Origin: an uncultured Lachnospiraceae bacterium
GTDB lineage: Bacteria > Bacillota > Clostridia > Lachnospirales > Lachnospiraceae
Direction: 5' to 3'
NCBI GenBank assembly: GCA_910584785.1
Contig: CAJUDX010000059.1
Span: 1-18,944 of the forward strand
Length of the DNA: 18,944 bases
Numbering within the stretch: the stretch's first letter is position 1; each line of letters starts with the position of its first letter. Below are positions 6,688 to 14,271 of the stretch, one piece after another. The notes below the pieces were generated by a model. It searched no databases. It was not told where the DNA came from and was given only the letters and a program-made list of their open reading frames with translations. Made by a program: the position numbers and the translations under genes.

Positions 6688-7443
6688 ATGAAAATAGAAC
6701 GTATCAATGATAATCAAATCCGGTGTACATTGAGTAATTTTGATTTAAGTGTGCGAAACTTAAATTTAACCGAGTTAGCCTATGGCAGTGAAAAAGCAAA
6801 AAATTTATTTCGGGAAATGATCCAAAAAGCTTCAAATGAAGTGGGCTTTGAAGTAGAAGATATTCCCTTAATGGTCGAAGCGATTCCTTTATCGAATGAA
6901 AGCGTTATGCTAGTGATTACTAAGATGGAGGACCCAGAAGAACTGGATACCCGCTTTTCCAAGTTTTCCCCCATGTCCGAAGATGAAGACAGCTTACTTG
7001 ATGACCTGGCAAACGAGCTTTTAGAAGGTGCAGATGGCCTGATGCAGTTTTTAAAAGGTACAGCAGAAGCTGCCAAGGCCTTAAAGGACGGACAAACCCC
7101 AACTCCGCCTGCCTTAGAACAGGTTAAGGAAAATCCCGAAGCTGCACCAGTTAACCAATTTAGGGTATTTATGTTTCCTTCCATTGACGCTGCATCTGAC
7201 GCGTCAAAAGTTGCAACCATTGTCTTTCATGGAGAAAGTATGCTGTATAAAAATCCTCAGTCCGGCCGCTATTATCTGTTAATTCAGCGTGGTGAAGATT
7301 CCCTGGAGTTTAGCCGTATCTGTAATGTTTTAGCAGAATACGGTTCAAAAATTCACCAGGACTATGCGACGAGAGCTTATTTTGAAGAACACTATGAAGT
7401 AATCATCCGTCAGGATGCCCTGGGTGCCCTGGCTCAACTGTAA
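6688..7443 (+). CDS. mecA: Adaptor protein MecA
   Basis: A 251-residue MecA, the adaptor that brings substrates to the ClpC-ClpP protease. The N-terminal substrate-binding domain (1-82) begins MKIERINDNQIRCTLS and has the typical block ELAYGSEKAKNLFREMI. A long acidic linker runs from about 83 to 140. The C-terminal ClpC-binding domain (about 145-251) begins FRVFMFPSIDAA and includes the strand-rich part YYLLIQRGEDSLEFSRIC and a closing EHYEVIIRQDALGAL. Length is slightly above the Bacillus protein because of the linker. AGGAGG lies 11 nt before the ATG; another ATG at 6678 is out of frame and too close to the site. The gene is monocistronic, ending in a strong hairpin. MecA controls competence or envelope regulators in other Firmicutes; its targets here are unknown. 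Confidence 0.93.
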   Translation: MKIERINDNQIRCTLSNFDLSVRNLNLTELAYGSEKAKNLFREMIQKASNEVGFEVEDIPLMVEAIPLSNESVMLVITKMEDPEELDTRFSKFSPMSEDEDSLLDDLANELLEGADGLMQFLKGTAEAAKALKDGQTPTPPALEQVKENPEAAPVNQFRVFMFPSIDAASDASKVATIVFHGESMLYKNPQSGRYYLLIQRGEDSLEFSRICNVLAEYGSKIHQDYATRAYFEEHYEVIIRQDALGALAQL

Positions 7444-7461
7444 AGTTTTTCCCATCACAAA

Positions 7462-7483
7462 AGCCGCATCTGACGATGCGGCT
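7462..7483. terminator. Bidirectional terminator between mecA and the DUF1858 gene
   Basis: A perfect 9-bp stem (AGCCGCATC/GATGCGGCT) with a TGAC loop. It lies 18 bp after the mecA stop and 27 bp beyond the convergent DUF1858 stop. The plus side has a short pyrimidine run and the minus side has TTTTG. Confidence 0.8.
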
Positions 7484-7509
7484 CTTTACCTTACCTGTTC
7501 ATTTGCCAA

Positions 7510-7710
7510 TTAAAGCGAAGCTAAAACCTGATTCATATTGGAAACCAGAGTATCACAGTCAATGCCGTGCACCATACAGGCCTCTTCCAGGCTCTCACCC
7601 TGTGCCGACGGACAACCCAGGCAATGCATCCCTGCCCGCATCAGCATGGGGGGAATAGCCTCGTGCATCTGCACCAGTTCGCCAATTAACATATCCTTAC
7701 TAATCTGCAT
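7510..7710 (-). CDS. DUF1858 domain protein, 66 aa
   Basis: A single-domain protein of 66 residues with the DUF1858 pattern: an N-terminal ISKDMLIGELV, the helix EAIPPMLMRAGMHCLGCP with two cysteines (C30 and C33), then GESLEEACMVHGID. Stand-alone DUF1858 proteins are common in anaerobes. The same domain begins ScdA/RIC di-iron repair proteins and is linked to hybrid-cluster proteins, so a redox or metal role is often inferred, but the function of the short form is not established. A GGAGG site stands 11 nt before the ATG. It converges with mecA and diverges from the ferredoxin gene, which fits a shared redox theme only loosely. Confidence 0.85.
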   Translation of the reverse strand: MQISKDMLIGELVQMHEAIPPMLMRAGMHCLGCPSAQGESLEEACMVHGIDCDTLVSNMNQVLASL

Positions 7711-7820
7711 TGTATCTTTCCTCCTTCTATTTGTACTATTCCGACTATAACACCTTTCCGTTCATTTGACAAGATCGTTTTTTGTTTTAATATTTATACA
7801 GCCTCCCCATGAATTTCCAC

Positions 7821-7849
7821 TTGAATAATTTCCTGTTTTATTATAAAAT
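7821..7849 (+). promoter_or_regulatory. Ferredoxin promoter
   Basis: TTGAAT (7821-7826), 17-nt spacer, TAAAAT (7844-7849). The expected start near 7856 gives a leader of about 33 nt with AAGGAGG at 7874-7880. Confidence 0.55.
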
Positions 7850-7888
7850 AGAGGAAAATCTATTGATAACCCTAAGGAGGTACTAATT

Positions 7889-8059
7889 ATGGCATATGTA
7901 ATTAATGATTCTTGTATCAGCTGTGGCACCTGTGCTGGCGAATGTCCAGTAAACGCAATTTCTGAAGGTGACGGCAAGTATGTAATCGACGCAGATACCT
8001 GCATTAGCTGCGGCACCTGCGCTGGCGCATGTCCAACTGGTGCAATTGAGGAAGGCTGA
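7889..8059 (+). CDS. 2[4Fe-4S] ferredoxin, 56 aa
   Basis: A 56-residue clostridial-type ferredoxin. It has two CxxCxxCxxxCP motifs: C9, C12, C15, C19 and C38, C41, C44, C48. The two halves are near repeats (CISCGTCAGECP and CISCGTCAGACP), as expected for the internal duplication of this family. Such proteins carry low-potential electrons between oxidoreductases, for example pyruvate:ferredoxin oxidoreductase and hydrogenase, in the cytoplasm of anaerobes. AAGGAGG is 8 nt from the ATG. The gene is a single unit with its own promoter and a strong terminator, which fits high expression. Confidence 0.96.
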   Translation: MAYVINDSCISCGTCAGECPVNAISEGDGKYVIDADTCISCGTCAGACPTGAIEEG

Positions 8060-8074
8060 TTTTTCTTACATAAG

Positions 8075-8102
8075 TGCCTCTTCCATGGGAAGAGGCATTT
8101 TT
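8075..8102 (+). terminator. Rho-independent terminator of the ferredoxin gene
   Basis: A perfect 10-bp stem (TGCCTCTTCC/GGAAGAGGCA) with a 3-nt loop, then TTTTTG. It starts 15 bp after the stop codon. Confidence 0.93.
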
Positions 8103-8172
8103 GTTGTGCATTTATCTCCTTTTCTGCATAAACTAATTTAACTGCTTAATGATAATTACGAGGTAAATTCTG

Positions 8173-8889
8173 ATGAAAAAACCCATTATTGCTCTTACTC
8201 CCGCGCATAATATGGACAATGATTCCCTTTCTCTTATGCCAACCTATACCCGCGCAGTAGAAAACGCCGGAGGTATACCGGTTATTTTTCCTCTTGAAGC
8301 TTCCAAAGAGGATTTAACCGAATTAGCCAACCTGTGCCAGGGGTTTATTTTTACTGGCGGACCTGATCCTCATCCATTTTTATGGGGGGAAGATATCCAT
8401 AAATGCTGTGGCCCGATTTCTGTTAAACGTGACCAGATGGAACTGGCCCTTCTTTCCATTGCCATGGAACAGAAAAAGCCCATTCTTGGTATTTGCAGAG
8501 GCGCCCAGCTGATTAATGTAGGGCTTGGCGGAGACATTTACCAGGATATTGACAGCCAATACCACACGGTCTTTCCCATTGCCCACCAGCAGCCCCTCCC
8601 TTCCACCTATACTTCTCATCATATCGATGTGCGGGAGGGAAGTCTTTTAGCAGAAATTTCCGGCACAAGCGGACAGATTCAGGTAAATAGCCACCATCAT
8701 CAGTCCATTCGTAAACTGGCTCCAGGCATGATTGCCGGCGGAGTAGCCCCCGATGGGCTGATTGAAGAAATCGAGATGAAGGATTATCCGTTTTTCATTG
8801 GTGTTCAATGGCATCCCGAATACTTGTACGAAACCGACAGCACGTCCAAAAACCTATTTAAACGTTTTGTGGATGCCTGCTCTTCTTAA
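8173..8889 (+). CDS. Gamma-glutamyl-gamma-aminobutyrate hydrolase family protein (peptidase C26)
   Basis: A 238-residue class I glutamine-amidotransferase-like hydrolase of the PuuD/C26 group. Visible elements are the start PIIALTP, the strand-turn FIFTGGPDPHP (59-69), the nucleophile elbow GICRG (C108), and the HPE dyad in VQWHPEY (H214, E216), completing the Cys-His-Glu triad. The family cleaves gamma-glutamyl amide bonds, as in putrescine breakdown, but substrates vary, and no other polyamine gene is in the window. GAGGT precedes the ATG by 9 nt. Its last 32 bp overlap the end of the convergent MerR-type gene, with no clear terminator between them. The family is secure and the substrate is unknown. 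Confidence 0.9.
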   Translation: MKKPIIALTPAHNMDNDSLSLMPTYTRAVENAGGIPVIFPLEASKEDLTELANLCQGFIFTGGPDPHPFLWGEDIHKCCGPISVKRDQMELALLSIAMEQKKPILGICRGAQLINVGLGGDIYQDIDSQYHTVFPIAHQQPLPSTYTSHHIDVREGSLLAEISGTSGQIQVNSHHHQSIRKLAPGMIAGGVAPDGLIEEIEMKDYPFFIGVQWHPEYLYETDSTSKNLFKRFVDACSS

Positions 8890-10090
8890 AGTGTCTCCTT
8901 CGAAAAAATGGAATTTTCGCAGCTGCCGCTTCAGCTTTTCCCTGGCTGTCCCTCTGATAGCTGCGGATAATTTCATCAAATTGTCGAAAACGCTCTTCAT
9001 CTCTTTCATCCCGAATCCGCATAAGATCTTCCAGTTCCTCTGAAAGACGCGCATTCACCAGACTGCTGATTTCCTGACTTAACTTTTCATTATTAGCTTC
9101 AAGAGCATGTCCAATAATATGATTCATAATGTTCTGGAACTTCTCCATCTTTTCATCTTGATCCATCGACAAAATCGAGACCTGATCCGATGATGCCCTT
9201 GCCAGCTCCGTCATATCTGAGTTTAAATGTATCTCTGTATGTAGACTTGTATCTGCTTCTAAATGCGCATCATTTCTTACATTTGCAGCTGCTGCAGAAA
9301 GATCTTCGGTTTCTGAAAAGGATTCCTTCTCCTTGGTTTGATCTTCTTCTATTAACTCGTTATCCAAAACACTTTCTTCCTGCCTGTCGTTTCGCAGCAT
9401 GGATTCCCATGTTTCATTTTGTTGTAGTCTTTCCTCCCGCTCCTCTTTTTGCTGTAAGGTTTCTCCGTCACTTTCCCTGCCAATGTCCTGTTCATTTCCC
9501 GTTATTCCATTCCTGCGCTCCCAAGCTGAAGGTTTTTTTCGGTTTTTTCCCTTTTTTTTCATTTCGATCTGCCCATCCTTTTCCTTTATTTCCGGCTTAT
9601 TCTGCATTTTCTCTTCTTCGTCTTTGTCAGCATCTTGTTTATTTTTCTCTTTAAATCCTAGCTCATCTTCCTCTTTCCTCACTGTATTATCTTCAGTTAA
9701 TTCCTCTCCACCAGGCTCCAATCGATTATAATCTGATAATCGTGTAATCCCTTCAAATCTGCCTTCTTTATCTATTACAAACGAAAAAGACTGATTTTCC
9801 TGAAGCGTCCGCGCCATATCTTCTTCCAATATTCCTGCCGCCTGCATAAAGCCCTGATCCTGTGACATTACCTGCTGTAATGCATTTTTAATGGCCTTTA
9901 GCTGATATCCCCTGTCCTTTAATTTTTTTATCTGACAAAACAAACGGATATGAAATTCCGTGTAATATCTGTGTCCCATTTCATTCCTTGGAATCGAAAG
10001 CCCCAGTTCCTCCTCCCAATACCGCAGGACATGCGTCTCTACATCGACCTTTTTCGAGGCATCCGATATTAGATAACGTATTTCGTTCAT
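8858..10090 (-). CDS. MerR-family regulator with long acidic low-complexity tail
   Basis: A 410-residue protein. The ATG at 10090 is chosen because AAGGAG lies 7 nt upstream; the GTG two codons earlier is too close to it. Residues 1-72 are a MerR winged helix-turn-helix: YLISDASKKVDVETHVLRYWEEE, then IPRNEMGHRYYTE and a helix with IKKLKDRGYQLKAIKNAL. There is no recognisable effector domain. Residues 120-290 are an acidic Glu/Lys/Gln-rich low-complexity stretch, 310-375 look helical or coiled-coil (ALEANNEKLSQEISSLVNARL), and the C-terminus is basic (FFRRRHFKKSR). The normal MerR length is 110-280, so the tail is unusual, though similar long forms occur in Lachnospiraceae. A 16-bp palindrome upstream is a candidate operator. 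The target genes are unknown. Confidence 0.82.
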   Translation of the reverse strand: MNEIRYLISDASKKVDVETHVLRYWEEELGLSIPRNEMGHRYYTEFHIRLFCQIKKLKDRGYQLKAIKNALQQVMSQDQGFMQAAGILEEDMARTLQENQSFSFVIDKEGRFEGITRLSDYNRLEPGGEELTEDNTVRKEEDELGFKEKNKQDADKDEEEKMQNKPEIKEKDGQIEMKKKGKNRKKPSAWERRNGITGNEQDIGRESDGETLQQKEEREERLQQNETWESMLRNDRQEESVLDNELIEEDQTKEKESFSETEDLSAAAANVRNDAHLEADTSLHTEIHLNSDMTELARASSDQVSILSMDQDEKMEKFQNIMNHIIGHALEANNEKLSQEISSLVNARLSEELEDLMRIRDERDEERFRQFDEIIRSYQRDSQGKAEAAAAKIPFFRRRHFKKSRHPQNV

Positions 10091-10126
10091 TTTCACTCTC
10101 CTTGTCCCAGTATTTTATGACCTTAG

Positions 10127-10142
10127 TAACATATATATGTTA
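10127..10142. promoter_or_regulatory. 16-bp perfect palindrome upstream of the MerR gene
   Basis: TAACATATATATGTTA is self-complementary and lies 37 bp before the MerR-type ATG, next to a possible minus-strand -10 (TAAAAT, 10117-10112). It is a candidate autoregulatory operator. AT-rich palindromes can arise by chance. Confidence 0.4.
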
Positions 10143-10175
10143 AGCGAAGAAAGATTATGAATGAAAAACAATAAG

Positions 10176-10222
10176 AAAAAGCGATAAAGCTGAGAAAATT
10201 TTCTAACCCTCAGCTTTATCGC
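10176..10222 (-). terminator. Strong terminator after the DUF6147-like gene
   Basis: A perfect 14-bp stem (GCGATAAAGCTGAG/CTCAGCTTTATCGC) with a 14-nt loop. Read leftward, it is followed by TTTTTCTT. It lies 72 bp beyond the stop of the secreted protein gene at 10294 and closes that transcript. Confidence 0.9.
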
Positions 10223-10293
10223 CTGAACTATTAAAATTAAATAAAATCAATCAATGAATAATAAGAGAAAATACGATTTACAGACAAGTCACC

Positions 10294-10833
10294 CTAAGCC
10301 GGACCATTCGTTATCAAAACACCATCCGTCATAGTCCCATGCGTTTCCGTTTTTCCATCGTAAGTCCACACGCCATGCAGACCTCTTACCCGATAACGAT
10401 AGCCTGCCGGCTGATCATCTACCGTAAAGGATTCCGATGCCGAATTTAAGATTTCACCACTGCCAGCCTCATATGTAAACTTAAATTCTTTAACATTAAT
10501 CCAGTCCTTGCGTCCTTCATCCCACCGGTCAAGGAAAATCTTCATCTGAATTTTCTTAACTGCCACATGCGCTAGTGTATCAGCATAAATGCCAATCGTT
10601 CCATAACCTTCATTAGAGATTTCCACACAGGAACTTCCAATATATTCTCCCCGCTGCAAACTGCTAAATGCTTTTGACCGCTTAACCCCTTCTGGTAGCA
10701 GCGTGGAAATTTTATTTGCAAACATTTTAGCTTCCAATGCCTTCCAGTTAATTTCCTCACCTGCAAATGCAGTGTTAACAAACATAACCAAGCAAAATAT
10801 TACGCTCAAAAAAATTTTTAACTTCTTTTTCAT
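10294..10833 (-). CDS. Secreted protein, DUF6147-like, 179 aa
   Basis: A 179-residue exported protein. The signal peptide is clear: basic KKKLK, a hydrophobic core, and cleavage after AFA (residue 24). The mature part is mostly beta: IGSSCVEISNEGYGTIGIYADTLAH, then KIFLDRWDE, and FKFTYEAGSG, ending with YRYRVRGLHGVW. This resembles DUF6147 proteins of Lachnospiraceae (small secreted, beta-rich, Trp/Tyr-containing), whose role is unknown; the family name is from memory of the pattern. The site AGTGGAGG precedes the ATG. It lies 71 bp downstream of the DUF4367 gene on the same strand and ends in a strong terminator, so the two likely form a transcript. It may be the surface output of the sigma/anti-sigma pair nearby. 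Confidence 0.78.
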   Translation of the reverse strand: MKKKLKIFLSVIFCLVMFVNTAFAGEEINWKALEAKMFANKISTLLPEGVKRSKAFSSLQRGEYIGSSCVEISNEGYGTIGIYADTLAHVAVKKIQMKIFLDRWDEGRKDWINVKEFKFTYEAGSGEILNSASESFTVDDQPAGYRYRVRGLHGVWTYDGKTETHGTMTDGVLITNGPA

Positions 10834-10904
10834 CTTTTCGCCTCCACTTTATACTGTTTCTCAGCAAACAAAATTCATTTCACTTACCTATCTCTCATTA
10901 TTCA

Positions 10905-12020
10905 CTAATTTATTTCCAAGGTTAAATTTTCAACTATATGAATAAACTCATCTTCTTCTATAATTCCCTGAAGATAATAATATGCATTTTCATTTTCAAA
11001 GTAGGCACTATATTCCACTCTATTATCATTAAGGCAATTTTTTTGTATTGGAATCCACTTTCCCATCCACTCATTGTAGATTTCCTTATCCTTTGCCCGA
11101 TCGGAATAACGATTTGCTGAATCATCAACCGGATAGATAACCTCTAGCACATATAAGAAATTTTCCTGATTAATAAATTCCAGTCGGGCATGTCTTTCTT
11201 CAATAACTACGTTTGACAATACCACACCTTCCGGAATATAATTTAGTTTTAATACTATAATTCCTAATCGTTCCTTTATTTCAGCATAAGCCTTTTCTAA
11301 CTGACCTAGTTCTGTACTATAATCCTCCTGATTGTTCCATACAATGTCCCCTTTTTCCTCATTTCTTACCCTGGGACGATATTCATAACTTCTCCTCCCA
11401 ACCACATCAAGTTCAGGCTTAAATAAAAATATAACAGCCGCCACAGCTAAACAAGCTGCCATCATCCCCACTGTCTTAAACCGCTGAAAAAACAGCACCC
11501 TTCTGGCACCCTTCCCTTTGCATAAATCCTTATCTCTATCAATATTAATACATTTTATCTTTTCATCCTTTTCCACATTAAGCTTTTCTTTATCTGTAGT
11601 ATCTTCTTCATCTTCTCCCTTACCCTTTTCGTAATCCACATGCACCTTTGCTAATTCCTCTTTGCTTGTAGCAATTTCCTTTTTTTTCGCCATCAGCCCT
11701 TTTATTTTCCCGAAATCACCACTTGTAAAAATCTTCTGCGACTCATCACTAAAATCTTCCAAAAGCTTGGGCGTTATCTCACGCCTCTTCAATTCTTCCA
11801 GCAGATCCTGAAATCCACGGGTAGACGGTATAAGAATCGACGAAAGGGAAATTTTTTCTGGTTCAGAGCATCCCTCCATCTTAGCTACCCGTTCTGCCCA
11901 TTCCAGCTCTTTTTCCAATTGCGCTTGGTTGAGGATGCAAGTATCTTTGATTAAATGCTCTAAAGAATCATACGGTCGAGGATGATTTTTCGCTTCATTA
12001 TTATCCACATTGCACCTCAT
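10905..12020 (-). CDS. DUF4367 membrane protein, anti-sigma-factor-like
   Basis: A 371-residue single-pass protein. The cytoplasmic part (1-183) is helical and charged, with Lys/Glu/Asp-rich stretches around 110-170. One membrane helix spans 184-200 (VGMMAACLAVAAVIFLF), and an extracytoplasmic domain of about 245-369 matches the DUF4367 pattern (LNYIPEGVVLSNV, then YYLQGIIEEDEFIHIVENL). DUF4367 proteins often sit beside ECF-type sigma factors as their anti-sigma or sensor. The only sigma gene here is at 13288-13818, on the same strand but across murG. The start is uncertain: ATG at 12020 with AGGGG 9 nt away, or the GTG four codons later behind GAGGTG. The promoter region of 96 bp is shared with the divergent murG. 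Confidence 0.75.
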   Translation of the reverse strand: MRCNVDNNEAKNHPRPYDSLEHLIKDTCILNQAQLEKELEWAERVAKMEGCSEPEKISLSSILIPSTRGFQDLLEELKRREITPKLLEDFSDESQKIFTSGDFGKIKGLMAKKKEIATSKEELAKVHVDYEKGKGEDEEDTTDKEKLNVEKDEKIKCINIDRDKDLCKGKGARRVLFFQRFKTVGMMAACLAVAAVIFLFKPELDVVGRRSYEYRPRVRNEEKGDIVWNNQEDYSTELGQLEKAYAEIKERLGIIVLKLNYIPEGVVLSNVVIEERHARLEFINQENFLYVLEVIYPVDDSANRYSDRAKDKEIYNEWMGKWIPIQKNCLNDNRVEYSAYFENENAYYYLQGIIEEDEFIHIVENLTLEIN

Positions 12021-12056
12021 TTAACAATTCCCCTAAAGTTACCAGTGGTTTCAGGG

Positions 12057-12087
12057 TTGACATTTTATTTTCAGGCATTACTATAAT
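12057..12087 (+). promoter_or_regulatory. murG promoter
   Basis: TTGACA (12057-12062) and TATAAT (12082-12087), both perfect consensus but with a long 19-nt spacer, which may mean dependence on an activator or use of a shifted -35. GGAGG follows at 12105-12109. Confidence 0.6.
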
Positions 12088-12116
12088 ACTATAAGGTTAC
12101 TTTTGGAGGTCAAGGA

Positions 12117-13199
12117 ATGATGAAAAAAATTATCTTAACTGGCGGTGGAACTGCCGGTCATGTTACCCCAAATCTCGCACTGCTCCCCAAACTAAAGGAG
12201 CGCGGCTACGATATCCGCTATATTGGCTCTTATCAGGGAATCGAAAAAAAATTGATTGAAGGCGCGGGCATTCCCTACGAAGGTATCTCCTCCGGGAAAT
12301 TACGCCGCTACTTTGATATAAAAAACTTTTCTGACCCATTTCGTGTTATCAAGGGCTATGGCGAAGCACTGAAAATCATAAAAACTTATCAACCTGATGT
12401 ACTCTTTTCCAAGGGTGGCTTTGTCGCCGTTCCCGTGGTATTAGCAGCACGGCATTATAAAGTTCCCGCTATTATCCATGAGTCAGATATTACGCCAGGA
12501 CTTGCCAATAAAATCTGCATCCCCTCTGCTGCCAAGGTATGCTGTAATTTCCCAGAAACCATGCCCTACCTTCCAGAAAATAAAGCAGTTTTATCCGGCT
12601 CTCCTATTCGTGAAGAACTGCTAAAAGGTGATCGACTATCGGGCCTGCAGTACACGCACCTTAGCCCGGATCGCCCGGTTATCTTAATTATCGGCGGCAG
12701 CCTGGGGTCTGTCAAAGTGAATACTGCAATCCGAGCTATTCTCTCTCAGCTCTTAGAAACCTTTCAGGTAATACATATCTGTGGAAAGGAGCACCTGGAT
12801 GATTCCCTTATCGGCCTTCCCGGATATGTACAATATGAATATGTAGACAAACCATTAAAGCATCTTTTTGCGGCAGCTGACATCGTCATTTCCCGTGCTG
12901 GGGCTAATTCCATTTGTGAACTTTTAGCATTGAGAAAGCCCCATCTCTTAATTCCCCTGTCCGCTGCTGCCAGCCGTGGCGATCAAATTTTAAATGCTAA
13001 ATCTTTCCAGAAACAAGGCTTTAGTTCTGTTCTGGAGGAAGAAGCCTTAAATGACACCACATTATTAAACGCCATTCATGATTTGTACCACCAGCGCCAG
13101 GACTATATTCATGCCATGGAACAGACACACCTTAACAATGCCGTGGAAACCATTTTAGACCTGCTGGATAGCTGCATTGCCTCCAAATCGAAGCATTAG
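12117..13199 (+). CDS. murG: MurG, lipid II-forming N-acetylglucosaminyltransferase
   Basis: A 360-residue GT28 glycosyltransferase that adds GlcNAc from UDP-GlcNAc to lipid I at the inner membrane face, giving lipid II for peptidoglycan. Visible features: the N-terminal glycine loop GGGTAGHVTPN (9-19) for lipid I contact, a membrane-facing basic/hydrophobic patch (LRRYFDIKNF), the acceptor loop HESDITPG, the second glycine loop GGSLGS (about 193-198), and the UDP-GlcNAc site RAGANSICELLAL with a following SRGDQ block. The length is typical. GGAGG lies 7 nt before the ATG. The gene stands alone, outside any mur/fts operon, as often in Lachnospiraceae, where a second copy in the division cluster is possible. 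It is flanked by a sigma gene and an anti-sigma-like gene on the other strand. Confidence 0.95.
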   Translation: MMKKIILTGGGTAGHVTPNLALLPKLKERGYDIRYIGSYQGIEKKLIEGAGIPYEGISSGKLRRYFDIKNFSDPFRVIKGYGEALKIIKTYQPDVLFSKGGFVAVPVVLAARHYKVPAIIHESDITPGLANKICIPSAAKVCCNFPETMPYLPENKAVLSGSPIREELLKGDRLSGLQYTHLSPDRPVILIIGGSLGSVKVNTAIRAILSQLLETFQVIHICGKEHLDDSLIGLPGYVQYEYVDKPLKHLFAAADIVISRAGANSICELLALRKPHLLIPLSAAASRGDQILNAKSFQKQGFSSVLEEEALNDTTLLNAIHDLYHQRQDYIHAMEQTHLNNAVETILDLLDSCIASKSKH

Positions 13200-13251
13200 T
13201 CCGTAATTCAATACTGCAATGACAACCATATGCAAACCCATTTTTCCTGGT

Positions 13252-13279
13252 ATCAGGCGGGCTTAATTTCCCGCCTGAT
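13252..13279. terminator. Hairpin between convergent murG and sigma genes
   Basis: A perfect 10-bp stem (ATCAGGCGGG/CCCGCCTGAT) with an 8-nt loop, placed between two convergent stop codons. Neither side has a real T-run, so it may be a weak or processed terminator. Confidence 0.5.
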
Positions 13280-13287
13280 CCTCAAAG

Positions 13288-13818
13288 CTACAGCCCATAC
13301 TTTGGTCCTAATTCCTCCCGAAGAAACTTTCTCGCACGAGAAATCCTTGTTCGACATGCCACCCCTGAAATTCCCAGCTTTTCTGCCACTTCATTTTCTG
13401 AAAATCCTTCAATCAAATGCAGCCTGGCTGTAATCTCCAGTTCCTTACTTAAACCAGCCATTGTTGCTTTTACATCTCTGTACAATTCTTCACTGATTAC
13501 TTTATCCATTAAATCCTGACCATGGCGAAGCGCCATTTCCTGATTTTCAATAAATTCGTCTCCGTCCAATATAATCCTTTCTCTGTGGTATTTTCTAAAA
13601 TAATCGATGCTCTTATTTCTTATGATGGTTACCAAAATAGCCCGTTTCATTTCCAGGCTCATATCCAGCGGATAATGTTCATAATAGGCAATCAGGGATT
13701 CCTGAACAATATCATCAGCATCCTTAGTCGGTACACCATAATTGATTGCCAAAATACGAAGTGGTATCTGGAACTCATCATACATTGCCTGCAACAACGC
13801 ATTGACATTTTGTTGCAT
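13288..13818 (-). CDS. RNA polymerase sigma factor, sigma-70/ECF-like
   Basis: A 176-residue sigma-70-family protein of ECF size. Region 2 is at about 15-80: DADDIVQESLIAYYEHYP matches the core-binding helix, and IIRNKSIDYFRKYHRER the -10 recognition part. Region 4 is at about 125-172, with the helix-turn-helix GFSENEVAEKLGISGVACRTRISRARKFL in the standard position. There is no extra C-terminal domain. GGAG lies 6 nt before the ATG. It is the third gene of a leftward group after rhomboid and HIT genes (gaps of 13 and 23 bp). The likely anti-sigma is the DUF4367 protein 1.3 kb further on. Target promoters are not known. Confidence 0.88.
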   Translation of the reverse strand: MQQNVNALLQAMYDEFQIPLRILAINYGVPTKDADDIVQESLIAYYEHYPLDMSLEMKRAILVTIIRNKSIDYFRKYHRERIILDGDEFIENQEMALRHGQDLMDKVISEELYRDVKATMAGLSKELEITARLHLIEGFSENEVAEKLGISGVACRTRISRARKFLREELGPKYGL

Positions 13819-13841
13819 AATTTTCTCCTACGTAAAAATGC

Positions 13842-14258
13842 CTATAAGCCAGCCTTTATCTGTTTTGCAATCTCCTTAAGTTCTTCTGCTTCTGCATGTC
13901 CAGGCCTCCAGGCTACCATAACCTCCCCATCTTCATAACGCGGAATTACATGCAGATGAAAATGAAATACTGTCTGCCCCGCCGACTCTCCATTATTCTG
14001 CACCAGATTAAATCCCGTACAGCCCAATGTTTTCTTCATCGCACTCCCAATTCTTCCCCCAAGCAGCAATACCTTTGAAGCATAAACCTCATCCAGATCA
14101 CATACATCTTTAAAATGCTCTTTGGGCAAAATCAATGCATGCCCTTTTGATGCAGGACCCATATCCAAAATTACACGGAACCACTCATCTTCATACACGG
14201 TTGCAGAAGGGATTTCCCCATTTGCAATCCGGCAGAAAATACAGTTTTCATCTCTCAT
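13842..14258 (-). CDS. HIT family nucleotide-binding protein (HINT-like)
   Basis: A 138-residue histidine-triad protein. The catalytic H-x-H-x-H is FHFHLHVIP (H99, H101, H103). The N-terminus carries the zinc pair C6-x-x-C9 typical of the HINT/PKCI branch (CIFCRIANGEIPS), with H48 as a likely third ligand. Such enzymes hydrolyse purine nucleotide phosphoramidates or related dinucleotides in the cytoplasm. The length is normal for the family. GGAGGAG precedes the ATG, and the gene lies 13 bp after the rhomboid gene and 23 bp before the sigma gene in one transcript. Its presence there is more likely housekeeping than a sigma-specific role. Confidence 0.95.
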   Translation of the reverse strand: MRDENCIFCRIANGEIPSATVYEDEWFRVILDMGPASKGHALILPKEHFKDVCDLDEVYASKVLLLGGRIGSAMKKTLGCTGFNLVQNNGESAGQTVFHFHLHVIPRYEDGEVMVAWRPGHAEAEELKEIAKQIKAGL

Positions 14259-14271
14259 GCCTCTCTCCTCC

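Noticed and set aside
7762..8016. Minus-strand 84-codon ORF
   Set aside because: It lies antisense to the ferredoxin gene, whose eight cysteines, promoter, ribosome site and terminator are clear.
9190..9731. Two plus-strand ORFs of 110-154 codons rich in Phe, Leu, Ser and Pro
   Set aside because: They are the antisense reading of the Glu/Lys-rich tail of the MerR-type gene; such tracts commonly give long open antisense frames.
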